Virus record (IMG/VR): IMGVR_UViG_3300010354_018862
Coordinates: 1-35,521 of that record
Length of the DNA: 35,521 bases
Strand: one strand, 5' to 3'
From: a virus
Under the pieces are notes generated by a model that was not told the DNA's origin, ran no database searches, and saw only the letters and a list, made by a program, of their open reading frames with translations. This document shows positions 22,678-30,815 of this stretch, piece by piece (the first letter of the stretch is position 1; each line of letters starts with the position of its first letter). A program made the position numbers and the translations under genes.

Positions 22678-23428
22678 CGTCCTTCTCCTTGGTCCAAGTT
22701 ACTATTTCCCAGCGACCATCGTGATGTTCAACCAGCGCAGTACAACTTTCAACCCAGTCACCGTCGTTCATATAAACCACACCATCTATGAGTTTGATTT
22801 CTGCGTGATGTATGTGACCACAGATCACACCATCATAACCACGCTTCTTGCAGTAACCTGCTAGATTTTTTTCAAACTGAAACATAAAGTCCGATGCCTT
22901 CTTAACTTTATGCTTTAAAAATTTAGACAGGCTCCAATATCCAAATCCAAGTTTGTGGCGAATCCAATTAAATCTTGAATTCCAATCAAGAACTAGGTCA
23001 TATAATTTGTCGCCCAAAAATGCCAACCAAGGAGCGAGCCGAGTAATACCATCAAATAGATCGCCATGTGTAATGAGATATCTTTTTCCATCTACACCAA
23101 CATGCTCTGTTTGGTTTTGAATTTCTATCAGTCCAAAACTAAATCCATAGGGAATCATGGGTCGTAAAAATTCATCGTGATTGCCAGCCACATACACCAC
23201 ACGAGTGCCACGCTTGGCATGGCCCAGAATTCTGCGCACTACATTGGTGTGGCTTTGTTTCCAGCGCCATTTATTCTGCTGTATCTTCCAGGCATCGATG
23301 ATGTCACCCACGAGATACAGAGTCTCGCAGGTGTTGTGCTTTAAAAAATTGTTCAGCTTTTCGGCCTGACAATCGCGAGTTCCCAGATGAACATCACTGA
23401 TGAATATAGTTTTGTAGGTGGTCTGCAC
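22625..23428 (-). CDS. LpxH-like metallophosphoesterase (UDP-2,3-diacylglucosamine diphosphatase family)
   Basis: The 267-residue protein shows all metal-binding blocks of calcineurin-type phosphoesterases in order: ISDVHLG (residue 10), LVGDIIDAW, VAGNHDEF, ITHGDLFD and CGHIHHAE. Spacing and the KWRWKQSHTNVVRRI segment match COG2908, whose best-known member LpxH makes lipid X in lipid A synthesis. The start is GTG 23428 beside the AhpD stop. An exact late box TATAAATA lies 27 nt upstream. In a phage it may alter lipid A, but another UDP-sugar substrate is possible. Confidence 0.87.
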   Translation of the reverse strand: MQTTYKTIFISDVHLGTRDCQAEKLNNFLKHNTCETLYLVGDIIDAWKIQQNKWRWKQSHTNVVRRILGHAKRGTRVVYVAGNHDEFLRPMIPYGFSFGLIEIQNQTEHVGVDGKRYLITHGDLFDGITRLAPWLAFLGDKLYDLVLDWNSRFNWIRHKLGFGYWSLSKFLKHKVKKASDFMFQFEKNLAGYCKKRGYDGVICGHIHHAEIKLIDGVVYMNDGDWVESCTALVEHHDGRWEIVTWTKEKDDESSKVSKEDVQSHQRA

Positions 23429-23429
23429 A

Positions 23430-23942
23430 TTAGCTATTCAGTACCTTGGCAACGCTATTTATAACCGCAGCGATTCGACCAATGTCCCTGAGCTGTTCCA
23501 CATTATATCCCTCTTGCTTCAGCGTGTCATAGTGTGCCTTGACACAGAAATGACATTTACCAACAATGCTGGCCGACAGACTATAGGCTTCGAAACGTGC
23601 CTTGGTGGTGCCACCATGTGTGGCAATGGCATTCATTCTAAGCTGAGCTGGCAGGCCTTTTAAGTTGGCATCGTCGGCCATTTCCACAAATGGATACCAG
23701 GCATTGTTCATGGCCATGAGCGATGCTGCCACGACTGCGGCCTCGGCTTCCTTTTGATCGGCAATCTGAGTCTGCATCCAGGTCCAGAGTTTGCTGTTGC
23801 CGGTGGCAAAGGCCGCGGCCAGTGCCACTGCCTCGGCTTCTTCGCTGGCCAGTGTGCTGCGCTTCATCACCGAATCAATGTTGAGTCTGGTATCCTTGGC
23901 ATAGTCAGGTATGGTTTCTTTTATTTGATCTACCCAGTTCAT
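23430..23942 (-). CDS. ahpD: AhpD-like alkyl hydroperoxidase / AhpC reductase
   Basis: The 170-residue protein carries the AhpD active site: Glu118 (ARFEAY), and the block KCHFCVKAHYD with Cys130, Cys133 and His137, the same numbering as I recall for the Mycobacterium tuberculosis enzyme. The CxxC pair reduces oxidised AhpC, in mycobacteria with electrons from lipoamide. The N-terminal helical repeat is typical of the family, and the length is normal. It overlaps the SGNH gene by ATGA, with AhpC two genes upstream, so the pair is probably expressed together. Confidence 0.9.
   Translation of the reverse strand: MNWVDQIKETIPDYAKDTRLNIDSVMKRSTLASEEAEAVALAAAFATGNSKLWTWMQTQIADQKEAEAAVVAASLMAMNNAWYPFVEMADDANLKGLPAQLRMNAIATHGGTTKARFEAYSLSASIVGKCHFCVKAHYDTLKQEGYNVEQLRDIGRIAAVINSVAKVLNS
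23456..23463 (-). promoter_or_regulatory. Exact T4-type late promoter box
   Basis: TATAAATA on the minus strand, within the last codons of ahpD, lies 27 nt before the GTG start of the phosphoesterase gene. The exact octamer is expected about once by chance in a window of this size, so position is the main support. Confidence 0.45.
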
Positions 23943-24355
23943 TTTTTGGTTCTTTCTGCAATTTCGCGATAGCCAGCATAGGTGGGATGCACACCGTCAG
24001 CACTGATTTTGTCCACTGGTCGTTCAATGACTACATCACCCCAGACACGTGCCACATCCTTGATGTTCTGATACTTCTCGGGCTTGAGTCGTTCACTGGG
24101 CAGTATCCAGTATACTGGTCCTTTGATGTTCTCGCGCATTAAATTGGCATTGCGCACCGTATTGATGTTCTTGGTGTCATTGGGTCCAATGCTGATGATG
24201 GTGGCGCGAGCTCGGGGCGGGTTGCTGATCAGGCCATGATGCTGTGTCACAAAGGTCTGACTGTTGATGCCGCTTTTCGCCACGGCCTGACATTCACGAC
24301 GAACCTGGCTCACACCCACGGCTATGCTGTCGCCCATGATTAGACATTCTATCAC
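23939..24355 (-). CDS. SGNH/GDSL-type hydrolase
   Basis: The 138-residue product has the catalytic blocks of SGNH hydrolases: MGDSIAVG (nucleophile Ser), SGINS, SIGPNDTKN (block III Asn) and DGVHPTYAGY (Asp and His). These enzymes remove acyl or acetyl groups from glycans or lipids. The start is GTG 24355, overlapping the AhpC stop (GTGA) and preceded by GGAGGAG at 7 nt; the longer frame to 24391 lies inside ahpC. It is short for the family, which suggests a minimal catalytic core. Confidence 0.83.
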   Translation of the reverse strand: MIECLIMGDSIAVGVSQVRRECQAVAKSGINSQTFVTQHHGLISNPPRARATIISIGPNDTKNINTVRNANLMRENIKGPVYWILPSERLKPEKYQNIKDVARVWGDVVIERPVDKISADGVHPTYAGYREIAERTKK

Positions 24356-24888
24356 AGAGTTTCTCCTCCAACAGTGCGGTTGCAGGCGCACAATTCACCG
24401 GTCTGCAGAGCATCCAGCACCCGAAGAGTTTCTTCGGGACTGCGACCAACATTGAGATTATTTACTGTGACGTGTTGAATAACGTTGTCAGGGTCAACAA
24501 TAAAGGTGGCGCGCAGAGCTGCACCCGCGGGAGCGTAGAACACACCCAGCTGTTCAATCAGACTCTTGTCCCATTCGCGCTGTGTATCGGCAAACTGAAT
24601 GTGGCGAATTTTCTTTAGGTCTTCATGATGCTGTTGCCAGGCCAGTTTACAGAACTCATTGTCGGTGCTGCCTGTTAGCAGAACTGCATCACGGTCGGCA
24701 AAGTCCTGGAACAGTCGATCGTAGGCTACGATTTCAGTGGGGCAGACGAAGGTAAAATCCTTGGGATAGTAGACAATGACTTTCCATTTACCTTCAAAGC
24801 TCTTTTCAGTGATGTCAAAGAATTGGTCGCTGCCTGGGTTGATGCCAGTAACGACAAAATGTTCAATACGATTTCCAACTGTTAACAT
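24352..24888 (-). CDS. ahpC: AhpC-type peroxiredoxin
   Basis: This 178-residue protein has YYPKDFTFVCPTEI with the peroxidatic Cys49, a second Cys at 80, and a C-terminal ELCACN motif (Cys167, Cys169). The CACN ending is like the actinobacterial-type AhpC that works with AhpD, in contrast to the VCPA ending of enteric AhpC reduced by AhpF. It reduces hydrogen peroxide and organic peroxides. TAGGAG lies 10 nt before the ATG. The operon continues with the SGNH gene and ahpD. Confidence 0.95.
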   Translation of the reverse strand: MLTVGNRIEHFVVTGINPGSDQFFDITEKSFEGKWKVIVYYPKDFTFVCPTEIVAYDRLFQDFADRDAVLLTGSTDNEFCKLAWQQHHEDLKKIRHIQFADTQREWDKSLIEQLGVFYAPAGAALRATFIVDPDNVIQHVTVNNLNVGRSPEETLRVLDALQTGELCACNRTVGGETL

Positions 24889-24987
24889 GTTTACTTTCTC
24901 CTAGTGGTGGGATTGTGGTTTACCATGATATGTATAATAGAATGCCTTAATAAACGGTGAATGCGCCATTGTTTGTTACTATGCTTG
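24889..24987 (-). promoter_or_regulatory. Gap before ahpC, weak promoter candidate
   Basis: This 99-nt gap contains the ahpC ribosome binding site and a possible promoter, TTCACC followed by 16 nt and TATTAT. The match is moderate. A 22-codon frame without a ribosome binding site also runs through it, and I do not call it a gene. Confidence 0.3.
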
Positions 24988-25572
24988 TCATAGACCTGTC
25001 CAATGAAAATAACTCACCACGCTGTAACGATCCTCGCTCAGTGGTGGCAGCTCGGCACGTACATATTGCCAGGTGGCAGGGAACATGATCAGCTGTCCCT
25101 GTCGGGGTGCTATGCTCAGAGGTTCTTCTAATCTGAAGAAGGTCGTCTCTCCGCCCTGTTCTACATCGTTGAGGTTCCAGATGCAGGTCAGGAAACGCTG
25201 ACTGGTGGTGCGATTGTAGGCATCTACATAGGGCTGCTGTCTATGACCAGCAGCAGCGCTGTAGCGACGTATTTTGAAAGCCTCGTAGTCATGCTGTCCA
25301 ATCTGCTGCAGACTAATGTTGCAGTCATCCCAGTAACGCTGACGATGCAGTGTCAGGCTATTGTAGAGGTCATCCATGTACCAATCATGCTGATTCATGT
25401 TGATGTGTACAAAGCTATGTACATCGGTGCTGAGCTCGGCCTGCTGATCTGTTGCAGCGTCGAAACTCTGAATCAAGCCTTGACACTGATCCGCAGTCAA
25501 TGCTGCGTCGTAGACACGAACATAGTCAGACAGCGTTGTGCTGCGATAAAGGAATTGATAGTCTTTGTTCAT
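24988..25572 (-). CDS. 2OG-Fe(II) oxygenase-like protein with altered metal ligands
   Basis: The 194-residue protein aligns with phage prolyl-4-hydroxylase-type oxygenases: FKIRRYSAAAGHRQQPYVDA (99-118), then FLTCIWNLNDVEQGGETTFF (127-146), IAPRQGQLIMFPATWQYV and EDRYSVV. The 2-oxoglutarate-binding Arg (R182) is kept. By my alignment the HxD motif is Tyr115-x-Asp117, and the distal His after FPATWQ is Tyr170, so both iron-binding His are lost. It may be inactive, use another metal mode, or my alignment may be off. It stands before the ahpC operon. Confidence 0.8.
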   Translation of the reverse strand: MNKDYQFLYRSTTLSDYVRVYDAALTADQCQGLIQSFDAATDQQAELSTDVHSFVHINMNQHDWYMDDLYNSLTLHRQRYWDDCNISLQQIGQHDYEAFKIRRYSAAAGHRQQPYVDAYNRTTSQRFLTCIWNLNDVEQGGETTFFRLEEPLSIAPRQGQLIMFPATWQYVRAELPPLSEDRYSVVSYFHWTGL

Positions 25573-25607
25573 AATATTACCTGAAGCGGGTACACAGTGA
25601 TTATAGG

Positions 25608-26339
25608 CTAGATGTCTATAGATGTCGATGACTTTGTAGCCATTTCATAGTCATCGCGTAATTGTAACAATCTGGGCGCCCACCAGTCTCGATGCTCTTC
25701 AAAGACCTGTACGGTGCTGTCTTCTTCGACTGCAATCAACACCACCAGACGAGTGATGGGAATAAAGGCCAGTTCTTCATACATGATGGCATAGGCAGCA
25801 CACTGCATGAAATAGTTTTCAATCCATTCCTTCTTTTTTTCGCGGGTGCTGGTCTTGAAGTCTATCACAGCCAGGCGTCCATCCCATTCGGCTATGCAGT
25901 CCACGGTGCCGGCCAGTCTCAGATGGTCGCTGAACAGCGGTGTCTCCTGGACATGTATGTTGTTGATGCGGTCCAGATATGGTCGGAAACGACCAAACAT
26001 TTCCTGCACCAGAGGACTTTTGATTATGGGCGTCTGATTGTTGAGGTACTGTTCTGTGGCCAGATGCAGTCCAGTGCCTCGGCTGGCTGCTACACGGGCT
26101 ATGGTGGTGGCCTGTTCTGCACCCACGCGCTTTCGCCATTCCTGTATTTTGTCTCTGCCATGCCAGCCCAGCATGGTGGTCACACTGGGGTAACGCTGAC
26201 CCGTTGGAGTATTGTAGAACCGCACCCCATCGGGTGCAGTATATTGTTCAATCTTTCGGTATCTGCGTTTTCCCAGGCCAAAGCCCAGATGCTGGAACTT
26301 AGTTGGGGTAGAGGTAGTCGGCCCAGTATTTAACATCAT
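25608..26339 (-). CDS. MGME1-like PD-(D/E)XK exonuclease
   Basis: The product is about 243 residues with the Cas4/RecB-like core: ASRGTGLHLATEQYL (His), LAGTVDCIAEWDG (first Asp), LAVIDFKTST (Asp and Lys) and NYFMQCAAYAIMY (Tyr/Gln). Similar genes are common in T4-like aquatic phages and are annotated after mitochondrial MGME1. It probably trims DNA ends in recombination or replication. AGGAG lies 8 nt before ATG 26339; further ATG or GTG codons flank it. It overlaps the upstream methyltransferase gene by about 40 nt. Confidence 0.88.
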   Translation of the reverse strand: MMLNTGPTTSTPTKFQHLGFGLGKRRYRKIEQYTAPDGVRFYNTPTGQRYPSVTTMLGWHGRDKIQEWRKRVGAEQATTIARVAASRGTGLHLATEQYLNNQTPIIKSPLVQEMFGRFRPYLDRINNIHVQETPLFSDHLRLAGTVDCIAEWDGRLAVIDFKTSTREKKKEWIENYFMQCAAYAIMYEELAFIPITRLVVLIAVEEDSTVQVFEEHRDWWAPRLLQLRDDYEMATKSSTSIDI

Positions 26340-26976
26340 CACCATCACTCCTGAATAATTCTATGAAATCTGGGTCCACTAGATCGGGATGTGCCCACCA
26401 GTCTTCGAAGCTGGTGACATCACCAGCAGCGCTGATGTTGCTGGCCACCAATACGTAGCCATGTTCTCTCAATAGACGACGACTTTCAACCTTGACTGTG
26501 ACGTCGGGCAGATTGGCATACTCATCGTGTTCAAAGGTAATCAGGGCAAACTTCAGTCCCTGACTCAGTACCTGCCGCAGTGCCGCCAGGGTATTGGTGG
26601 CTGGCTCGCAGTCGCAGCTCAGATAATCTATGACATTGTCTTCAATGCCGGCCAGTTTCAGCAGTTCAGGATAGTTGGCAGTAGTAGCGTCACCGCAATG
26701 ACTCTTGTTGGTGCGGCAGGCATTGTACTCACCCACGAACTCGGGATTGATTTCAATGCCTGTGCCGCGCCAGCCAAAGTCACGTTCCAGCAAACAGGTG
26801 TTGCTCATGCTTTCGCCATAGCAGCTACCAATCTCCAAGAAGGTGCCGCCTTCCATGCCATTGAGCATGCTCAGGACCCAGAGATCCTGACCAGCCTGAC
26901 TCCAGTTATGTTCAATGCGCTCACTGCCAGGAAAGCTGTAGCGCAGTCGCGGTGCCAGATGTTTGCTGTAGATCAT
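26299..26976 (-). CDS. FkbM-like methyltransferase
   Basis: This 225-residue protein has a SAM-binding motif I (GGTFLEIGSCYGESMSNTCL), the acidic GTGIEINPEF strand and a VIDYLSCDCEPATNTLAALR segment, all typical of FkbM-family O-methyltransferases. Phage members usually act on sugars. It lies 6 nt after the endolysin stop, with only a weak ribosome binding site. A second, divergent FkbM gene is at 30099-30815. Confidence 0.87.
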   Translation of the reverse strand: MIYSKHLAPRLRYSFPGSERIEHNWSQAGQDLWVLSMLNGMEGGTFLEIGSCYGESMSNTCLLERDFGWRGTGIEINPEFVGEYNACRTNKSHCGDATTANYPELLKLAGIEDNVIDYLSCDCEPATNTLAALRQVLSQGLKFALITFEHDEYANLPDVTVKVESRRLLREHGYVLVASNISAAGDVTSFEDWWAHPDLVDPDFIELFRSDGDDVKYWADYLYPN

Positions 26977-26982
26977 GTCTAA

Positions 26983-27612
26983 TTACCCTGCTAAAATTTC
27001 AACATTGTGATGGAAGTGTTCGGTGCGTTCCTGCAGACCCAGGGTGCCGCCATTGATCTTCTTGGTCAGGCCCACCATGTCGCCGCTGTCGGCCCATTTA
27101 TTCAGACCATTTTTCCACCAAAACCAGGCTGCACTTTCCAGCCCGCCGTCCAGACTTTCCAAGTATAATATACAATCGTCTACGTTGTCAAATCCTAAAT
27201 CCTTCATGAAGGCCATGTAGTTGCTCTTGCCTGTGAGCTGAATGGCACCACGTCCACGATACTTCCAACCATCGCCAGAACTTTCTGGACCGTTGCCCAT
27301 GCGGTCAGCATAGACCTTGTTGGCAATCTTTTCGGGGTTGCGGTTATAGGGAGCTGCGCTGGCTTCAGTGGGGAATCGTTTGGGCCAGGTAGCCATCATG
27401 CCCTTGGTGCTGTAGTTTAGATTTTCCTGCAGCACCGTAAAGTCCACGCTTTCGTGGCCACACTGAGCCAGGAATGCGGCTACGCGGTTCACAGTATTGA
27501 TCTCATACTTGGGCAGTACTTCGTGCAGGCTGGCATGCAGTTCTGCGGGATACTTGTTGCGCTTTAGGCACTGACGTACCTTGTCTTCAGTGAGGTCGAA
27601 ATCGAAACTCAT
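26983..27612 (-). CDS. GH19-type endolysin
   Basis: The 209-residue protein is a single-domain GH19 lysozyme or chitinase-like enzyme: AAFLAQCGHESVDFTVLQEN with the catalytic Glu after His, then GDGWKYRGRGAIQLTGKSNY. It has no signal peptide, so it would need a holin. ATG 27612 overlaps the upstream stop (ATGA) and has AAGGA in front; the longer frame to 27675 lies inside the upstream gene. Its core resembles the GH19 domain fused to gp5, so the genome carries the fold twice. Confidence 0.93.
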   Translation of the reverse strand: MSFDFDLTEDKVRQCLKRNKYPAELHASLHEVLPKYEINTVNRVAAFLAQCGHESVDFTVLQENLNYSTKGMMATWPKRFPTEASAAPYNRNPEKIANKVYADRMGNGPESSGDGWKYRGRGAIQLTGKSNYMAFMKDLGFDNVDDCILYLESLDGGLESAAWFWWKNGLNKWADSGDMVGLTKKINGGTLGLQERTEHFHHNVEILAG

Positions 27613-28412
27613 AGTGGTTTTCCTTGTACATAAAGGTTGGAGTAGTGTTGAACCAAATTCGGATGGCGATCCCATTGATGTATTACCGCCGGTGTCTTGC
27701 CATAGACGCTTACACGACCATCGGCCAGCACCGAGATTTTATTGGGGTGGGTTAGACAAATTGTAGCCACACCGTCGCCATTTTCCTGCTTGGTATTCGG
27801 TAATTTATCGGTGTGGAAGATATAATTATGTGGAGCCTGTTCGTCGGGAATGCCGCCCACCTGCATCATTTTCTTGAGATCTCTCTCATTCATCAAAGCC
27901 ACAATGTAGTCCTGAATGTCCTGTGCACTGCCCAGTGTGGTGCCTGAACAGATAATGCGTTTATCTTTGAATTCTTCGGCAACCTTGACACCGTAGTTGG
28001 TGGTTAGGATATGTTTATTGAATCGTTCGTCGCAGGTCCAGTCTGGATCTTCCATGAAGCAGTGCAGACCCGGCGCAGTAATTTCGTCAAAGATGTTGCC
28101 CTGCAGAGCCACGTCACGAATGTCTGTGAGGAAAACTCGATCAAAGTATCCACGGTGCTCCATGAGTATGTCCAGATACTTGAAGTAGCGTGTATTGTGA
28201 ATTGCCGACGGAACAAAGTAGCCTGCGGTAAAGAAGCGAACATCCACACCGCTGTCAATCAGATAGTTAAACTTTTCAGCACTGACGTCGGGTTCTACCA
28301 GCAGAATGAGTCGGGTGTCTGAACAATAACGTTTCCAACTCTCGACAAATACTGCAATCTGGTCAACCTTGTAGCCCCAGGCTGTGCCCAGGATAACATT
28401 CTCTTTTTCCAT
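27609..28412 (-). CDS. GT-A-like glycosyltransferase
   Basis: The product has 267 residues from ATG 28412, which follows GAGG at 6 nt. It contains VILGTAWGYKVDQIAVFVES, the DxD-like FDRVFLTDIRDVALQGN (about residues 92-108) and RIICSGTTLGSAQDIQDYI, a layout of nucleotide-sugar transferases. The His-rich C-terminal part (CLTHPNKI, AVIHQWDRHP) may bind metal or acceptor. It belongs to a run of three probable glycosyltransferases. The donor and acceptor are unknown. Confidence 0.75.
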   Translation of the reverse strand: MEKENVILGTAWGYKVDQIAVFVESWKRYCSDTRLILLVEPDVSAEKFNYLIDSGVDVRFFTAGYFVPSAIHNTRYFKYLDILMEHRGYFDRVFLTDIRDVALQGNIFDEITAPGLHCFMEDPDWTCDERFNKHILTTNYGVKVAEEFKDKRIICSGTTLGSAQDIQDYIVALMNERDLKKMMQVGGIPDEQAPHNYIFHTDKLPNTKQENGDGVATICLTHPNKISVLADGRVSVYGKTPAVIHQWDRHPNLVQHYSNLYVQGKPL

Positions 28413-28420
28413 GTTGTTCC

Positions 28421-29185
28421 TCAATCGTAGATCATCATGCCATTGGGTGCTATGGTGCCCATGCAGTGTGTATGCCTGAGCTCAACCGACCTGTCTGGTC
28501 CAATGTGTTTGTAAAGTAAATGCTCGATGTCAACATAGCTGCCACGCTCGGCGATGTCATGTGCATCGGCAGTCATGTCCTGATATTTATTGCGGGCTTC
28601 ATCCAGGTTCAGACGATCAAAGCTCCAGAGACGGCTGGCATAGAAGTAGTCGGTGCCCACGGCCTCCAGTGCATTCTGAATCCAGCTGGGGTCGCGCTGA
28701 CGGAACACCCACTTGGTATGATGTTGATGTTCTTCGGGACGGAACATGGGACTGAGCATGTAGCGACCGCTGATTTTAAAAATACGATCCACGCCACGCA
28801 CGGCCTCCATGTCAGGATGCGTGGCTATGCCTTCCAAGACATTGCTTAACAGCGTGAGCTCGGCTATGGTCTTGGCCATGCCATTCATGCCGCCCATTTC
28901 AGTGCGGTTGGGATTCTGGTCCATGATGCTGGTGTGCAGGTGCTGTATCTGTTCATTGTTGGTCATGTCTACAAAGTAGTTGACTCGACTGCGCAGATGA
29001 TCCAGGCCCTGTGGAGGGTTGTCGCTGAGTCGTTGGCTGGATCCTTCTACCAAAATGGTCAGTGCATCGGGAAAGAACTTTTTAATGCTGTCTATGGTGT
29101 TGTGTGTCTGCAGTACACGAATTTCTGGTGGGTAGATTCCAGCCGCAGTATTGATGGCGCTGGTGATGATAAAAGCGGTCTTCAT
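28421..29185 (-). CDS. Probable glycosyltransferase-like protein
   Basis: This 254-residue protein starts with a Rossmann-like strand (KTAFIITSAINTAAG) and has GVDRIFKISGRYMLSPMF (about residues 130-147), a motif I associate with WavE-like and other phage sugar-transfer proteins. AGGAG precedes the ATG. It is between two other putative transferases in the surface glycan cluster. Family assignment is tentative and no DxD is obvious. Confidence 0.65.
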   Translation of the reverse strand: MKTAFIITSAINTAAGIYPPEIRVLQTHNTIDSIKKFFPDALTILVEGSSQRLSDNPPQGLDHLRSRVNYFVDMTNNEQIQHLHTSIMDQNPNRTEMGGMNGMAKTIAELTLLSNVLEGIATHPDMEAVRGVDRIFKISGRYMLSPMFRPEEHQHHTKWVFRQRDPSWIQNALEAVGTDYFYASRLWSFDRLNLDEARNKYQDMTADAHDIAERGSYVDIEHLLYKHIGPDRSVELRHTHCMGTIAPNGMMIYD

Positions 29186-29193
29186 TTCACTCC

Positions 29194-30102
29194 TTAAGCA
29201 TAGATGTGTTGCATGCCAGTACGGTATCCTGGATCAGCACTAATAAGATGACGATGCAGCATGCCATACAGCAGTTGTTCGTTGGTCTGATCGCTGAATT
29301 TGAATCTAGCAGGGAACTCCAGGCCAGCGTTGAGACAATCGGTCAGCAACTTGCCGAAACAGAAGAAGGTGACGTCGTCACGCTCCATGTTTTTCTTGAA
29401 CTGACAATATGTATAGGGGCCGCTGTTCTTGCCAACAATCAGACCTGCTCGCTGACTCAGAAAGGCAATTTGGTTCAAGTCATTGTCTAGTTTAAATATA
29501 TCCTGCGTATAGTATAGATTGTCGTGTCTGAGCCCCATGTCATAGGTGGCCACGAATGTTTGCTGGGGAAAGTCCTGGCATAGCCGATCAATGATGCCAC
29601 GCATGTCGCCTATGGCACTCTGACCACTCATGGCACTGCCATTGCAGAATAAATTTAACTTGCCGTGTTTTTCCAGAAAATTCAGCGCACCAGCTACGTT
29701 GTATTCATTGAAATCAATCTCGGGCAGATTGTCATGGGGATTGGTGCTCTGTGTAATTTTACGTCCCAGGATACGAGTCAACATCTCGCAGTAGATTCCA
29801 TACATGCGATGCTGTACAATGTAGTTACTGTGAGTATGAAAAAGCTCTCCCTGAAATGCACCACACCAGGTATTGATGAAGATGTCGCCGTCGTCGTTCT
29901 GCTCAATCTTGTGGCGTGGGTTGATGTCGGGAATGTCGGCCAGTGTCAGATGTTCAACTGGTAGGTCCTTGATGATGTCGGGATGATTTTTGTGTGCATA
30001 GTAGAACTTGGCCTCGGGTATCTGGTCAATGATGTTGCGGACCCAGCCCTTGCCTACAAAACAATCGCCATTGTGGAATTGGTTGAAAAATACTATGTTC
30101 AT
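29194..30102 (-). CDS. Probable GT-B-like glycosyltransferase
   Basis: The 302-residue product has an N-terminal Rossmann-type segment (IVFFNQFHNGDCFVGKGWVR) and a C-terminal half with LIVGKNSGPYTYCQFKKNME, similar to the SGP motif of heptosyltransferase-like (GT9) or DUF354-like folds. FLSQRAGLIVGKNSGP would be the donor-binding loop. It is likely to transfer a sugar to a surface polysaccharide. The start of the next gene is coupled by ATGA. Confidence in the family is moderate. Confidence 0.68.
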   Translation of the reverse strand: MNIVFFNQFHNGDCFVGKGWVRNIIDQIPEAKFYYAHKNHPDIIKDLPVEHLTLADIPDINPRHKIEQNDDGDIFINTWCGAFQGELFHTHSNYIVQHRMYGIYCEMLTRILGRKITQSTNPHDNLPEIDFNEYNVAGALNFLEKHGKLNLFCNGSAMSGQSAIGDMRGIIDRLCQDFPQQTFVATYDMGLRHDNLYYTQDIFKLDNDLNQIAFLSQRAGLIVGKNSGPYTYCQFKKNMERDDVTFFCFGKLLTDCLNAGLEFPARFKFSDQTNEQLLYGMLHRHLISADPGYRTGMQHIYA

Positions 30103-30815
30103 TTTGGCTCAATTAAATAGTTATTACGGTCGTTATGTACACATCGATAACCAATCTCATCGACAAATTTCATATAATCTTGCAGAGTTTCTCCAAACAG
30201 ACTTTCGGAAAACGCAGGTTCATATTCAAATACAATGCGTGGACGACACCGCTGTATGGTTGAACGCATACCTTGCATGGCTCGAAGATCGGCTCCCTGA
30301 ATATCTATCTTGACTAGATCTACTCTAGGCAAATTCAGCGAATCTATGGTTAGGGATTTTACCAATACACCTTTGTCGGTGATATTGCCTAGTGGATTGA
30401 TACCCCAGCTACCCCAGCAGGTAAATTGCGCAAAATTTGGTTCAGGATAAAAAAGCTCTCGGTCGTTGTTGTCCCAAACCGCGCCCAGATGTGGCACAAT
30501 GTTGACACATTGGTTCTCCTGAAAATTTCTGCACATCACGTCATAGATAAACGGATGTGCCTCAAAGGCGTGCACCTGACCGACATAATGAGAAAATTCT
30601 ATGGCCATCTGACCCAGGTTAGAACCCAGATCCAGCATTACAGAATCGGGCGTGAAATATGGCCTCAACATTTCAAACACGTGCTCATCGAAGAGTTGAT
30701 TGTTTAGTATTTGACCGCCTATGATGTCGTTATGTGGCTCAGCTGGAATCCAGTAGACGCCACGAAGCGTAACATGTCGAATGACCTTGTGGCCATGCAT
30801 TATTTCATGCGTCAT
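30099..30815 (-). CDS. FkbM family methyltransferase
   Basis: This 238-residue protein has the FkbM pattern: MLDLGSNLGQMAIEFSHYVG (motif I), VHAFEAHPFIYDVMCRNFQE, VKSLTIDSLNLPRVDLVKID, then IQGADLRAMQGM. Methylation of a sugar hydroxyl is the usual role. It is overlapped at both ends (ATGA) by neighbours in the glycan operon. It is clearly different from the FkbM-like gene at 26299-26976. Confidence 0.9.
   Translation of the reverse strand: MTHEIMHGHKVIRHVTLRGVYWIPAEPHNDIIGGQILNNQLFDEHVFEMLRPYFTPDSVMLDLGSNLGQMAIEFSHYVGQVHAFEAHPFIYDVMCRNFQENQCVNIVPHLGAVWDNNDRELFYPEPNFAQFTCWGSWGINPLGNITDKGVLVKSLTIDSLNLPRVDLVKIDIQGADLRAMQGMRSTIQRCRPRIVFEYEPAFSESLFGETLQDYMKFVDEIGYRCVHNDRNNYLIEPK

Noticed and set aside
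24900-24968. 22-codon frame (MAHSPFIKAFYYTYHGK...) before ahpC
   Set aside because: There is no ribosome binding site and no recognised family. It overlaps the ahpC ribosome binding site and may be chance.
28578-28592. AATAAATA on the minus strand inside the 28421-29185 gene
   Set aside because: It is within a coding region, far from any start, and does not match the first base of the late consensus.
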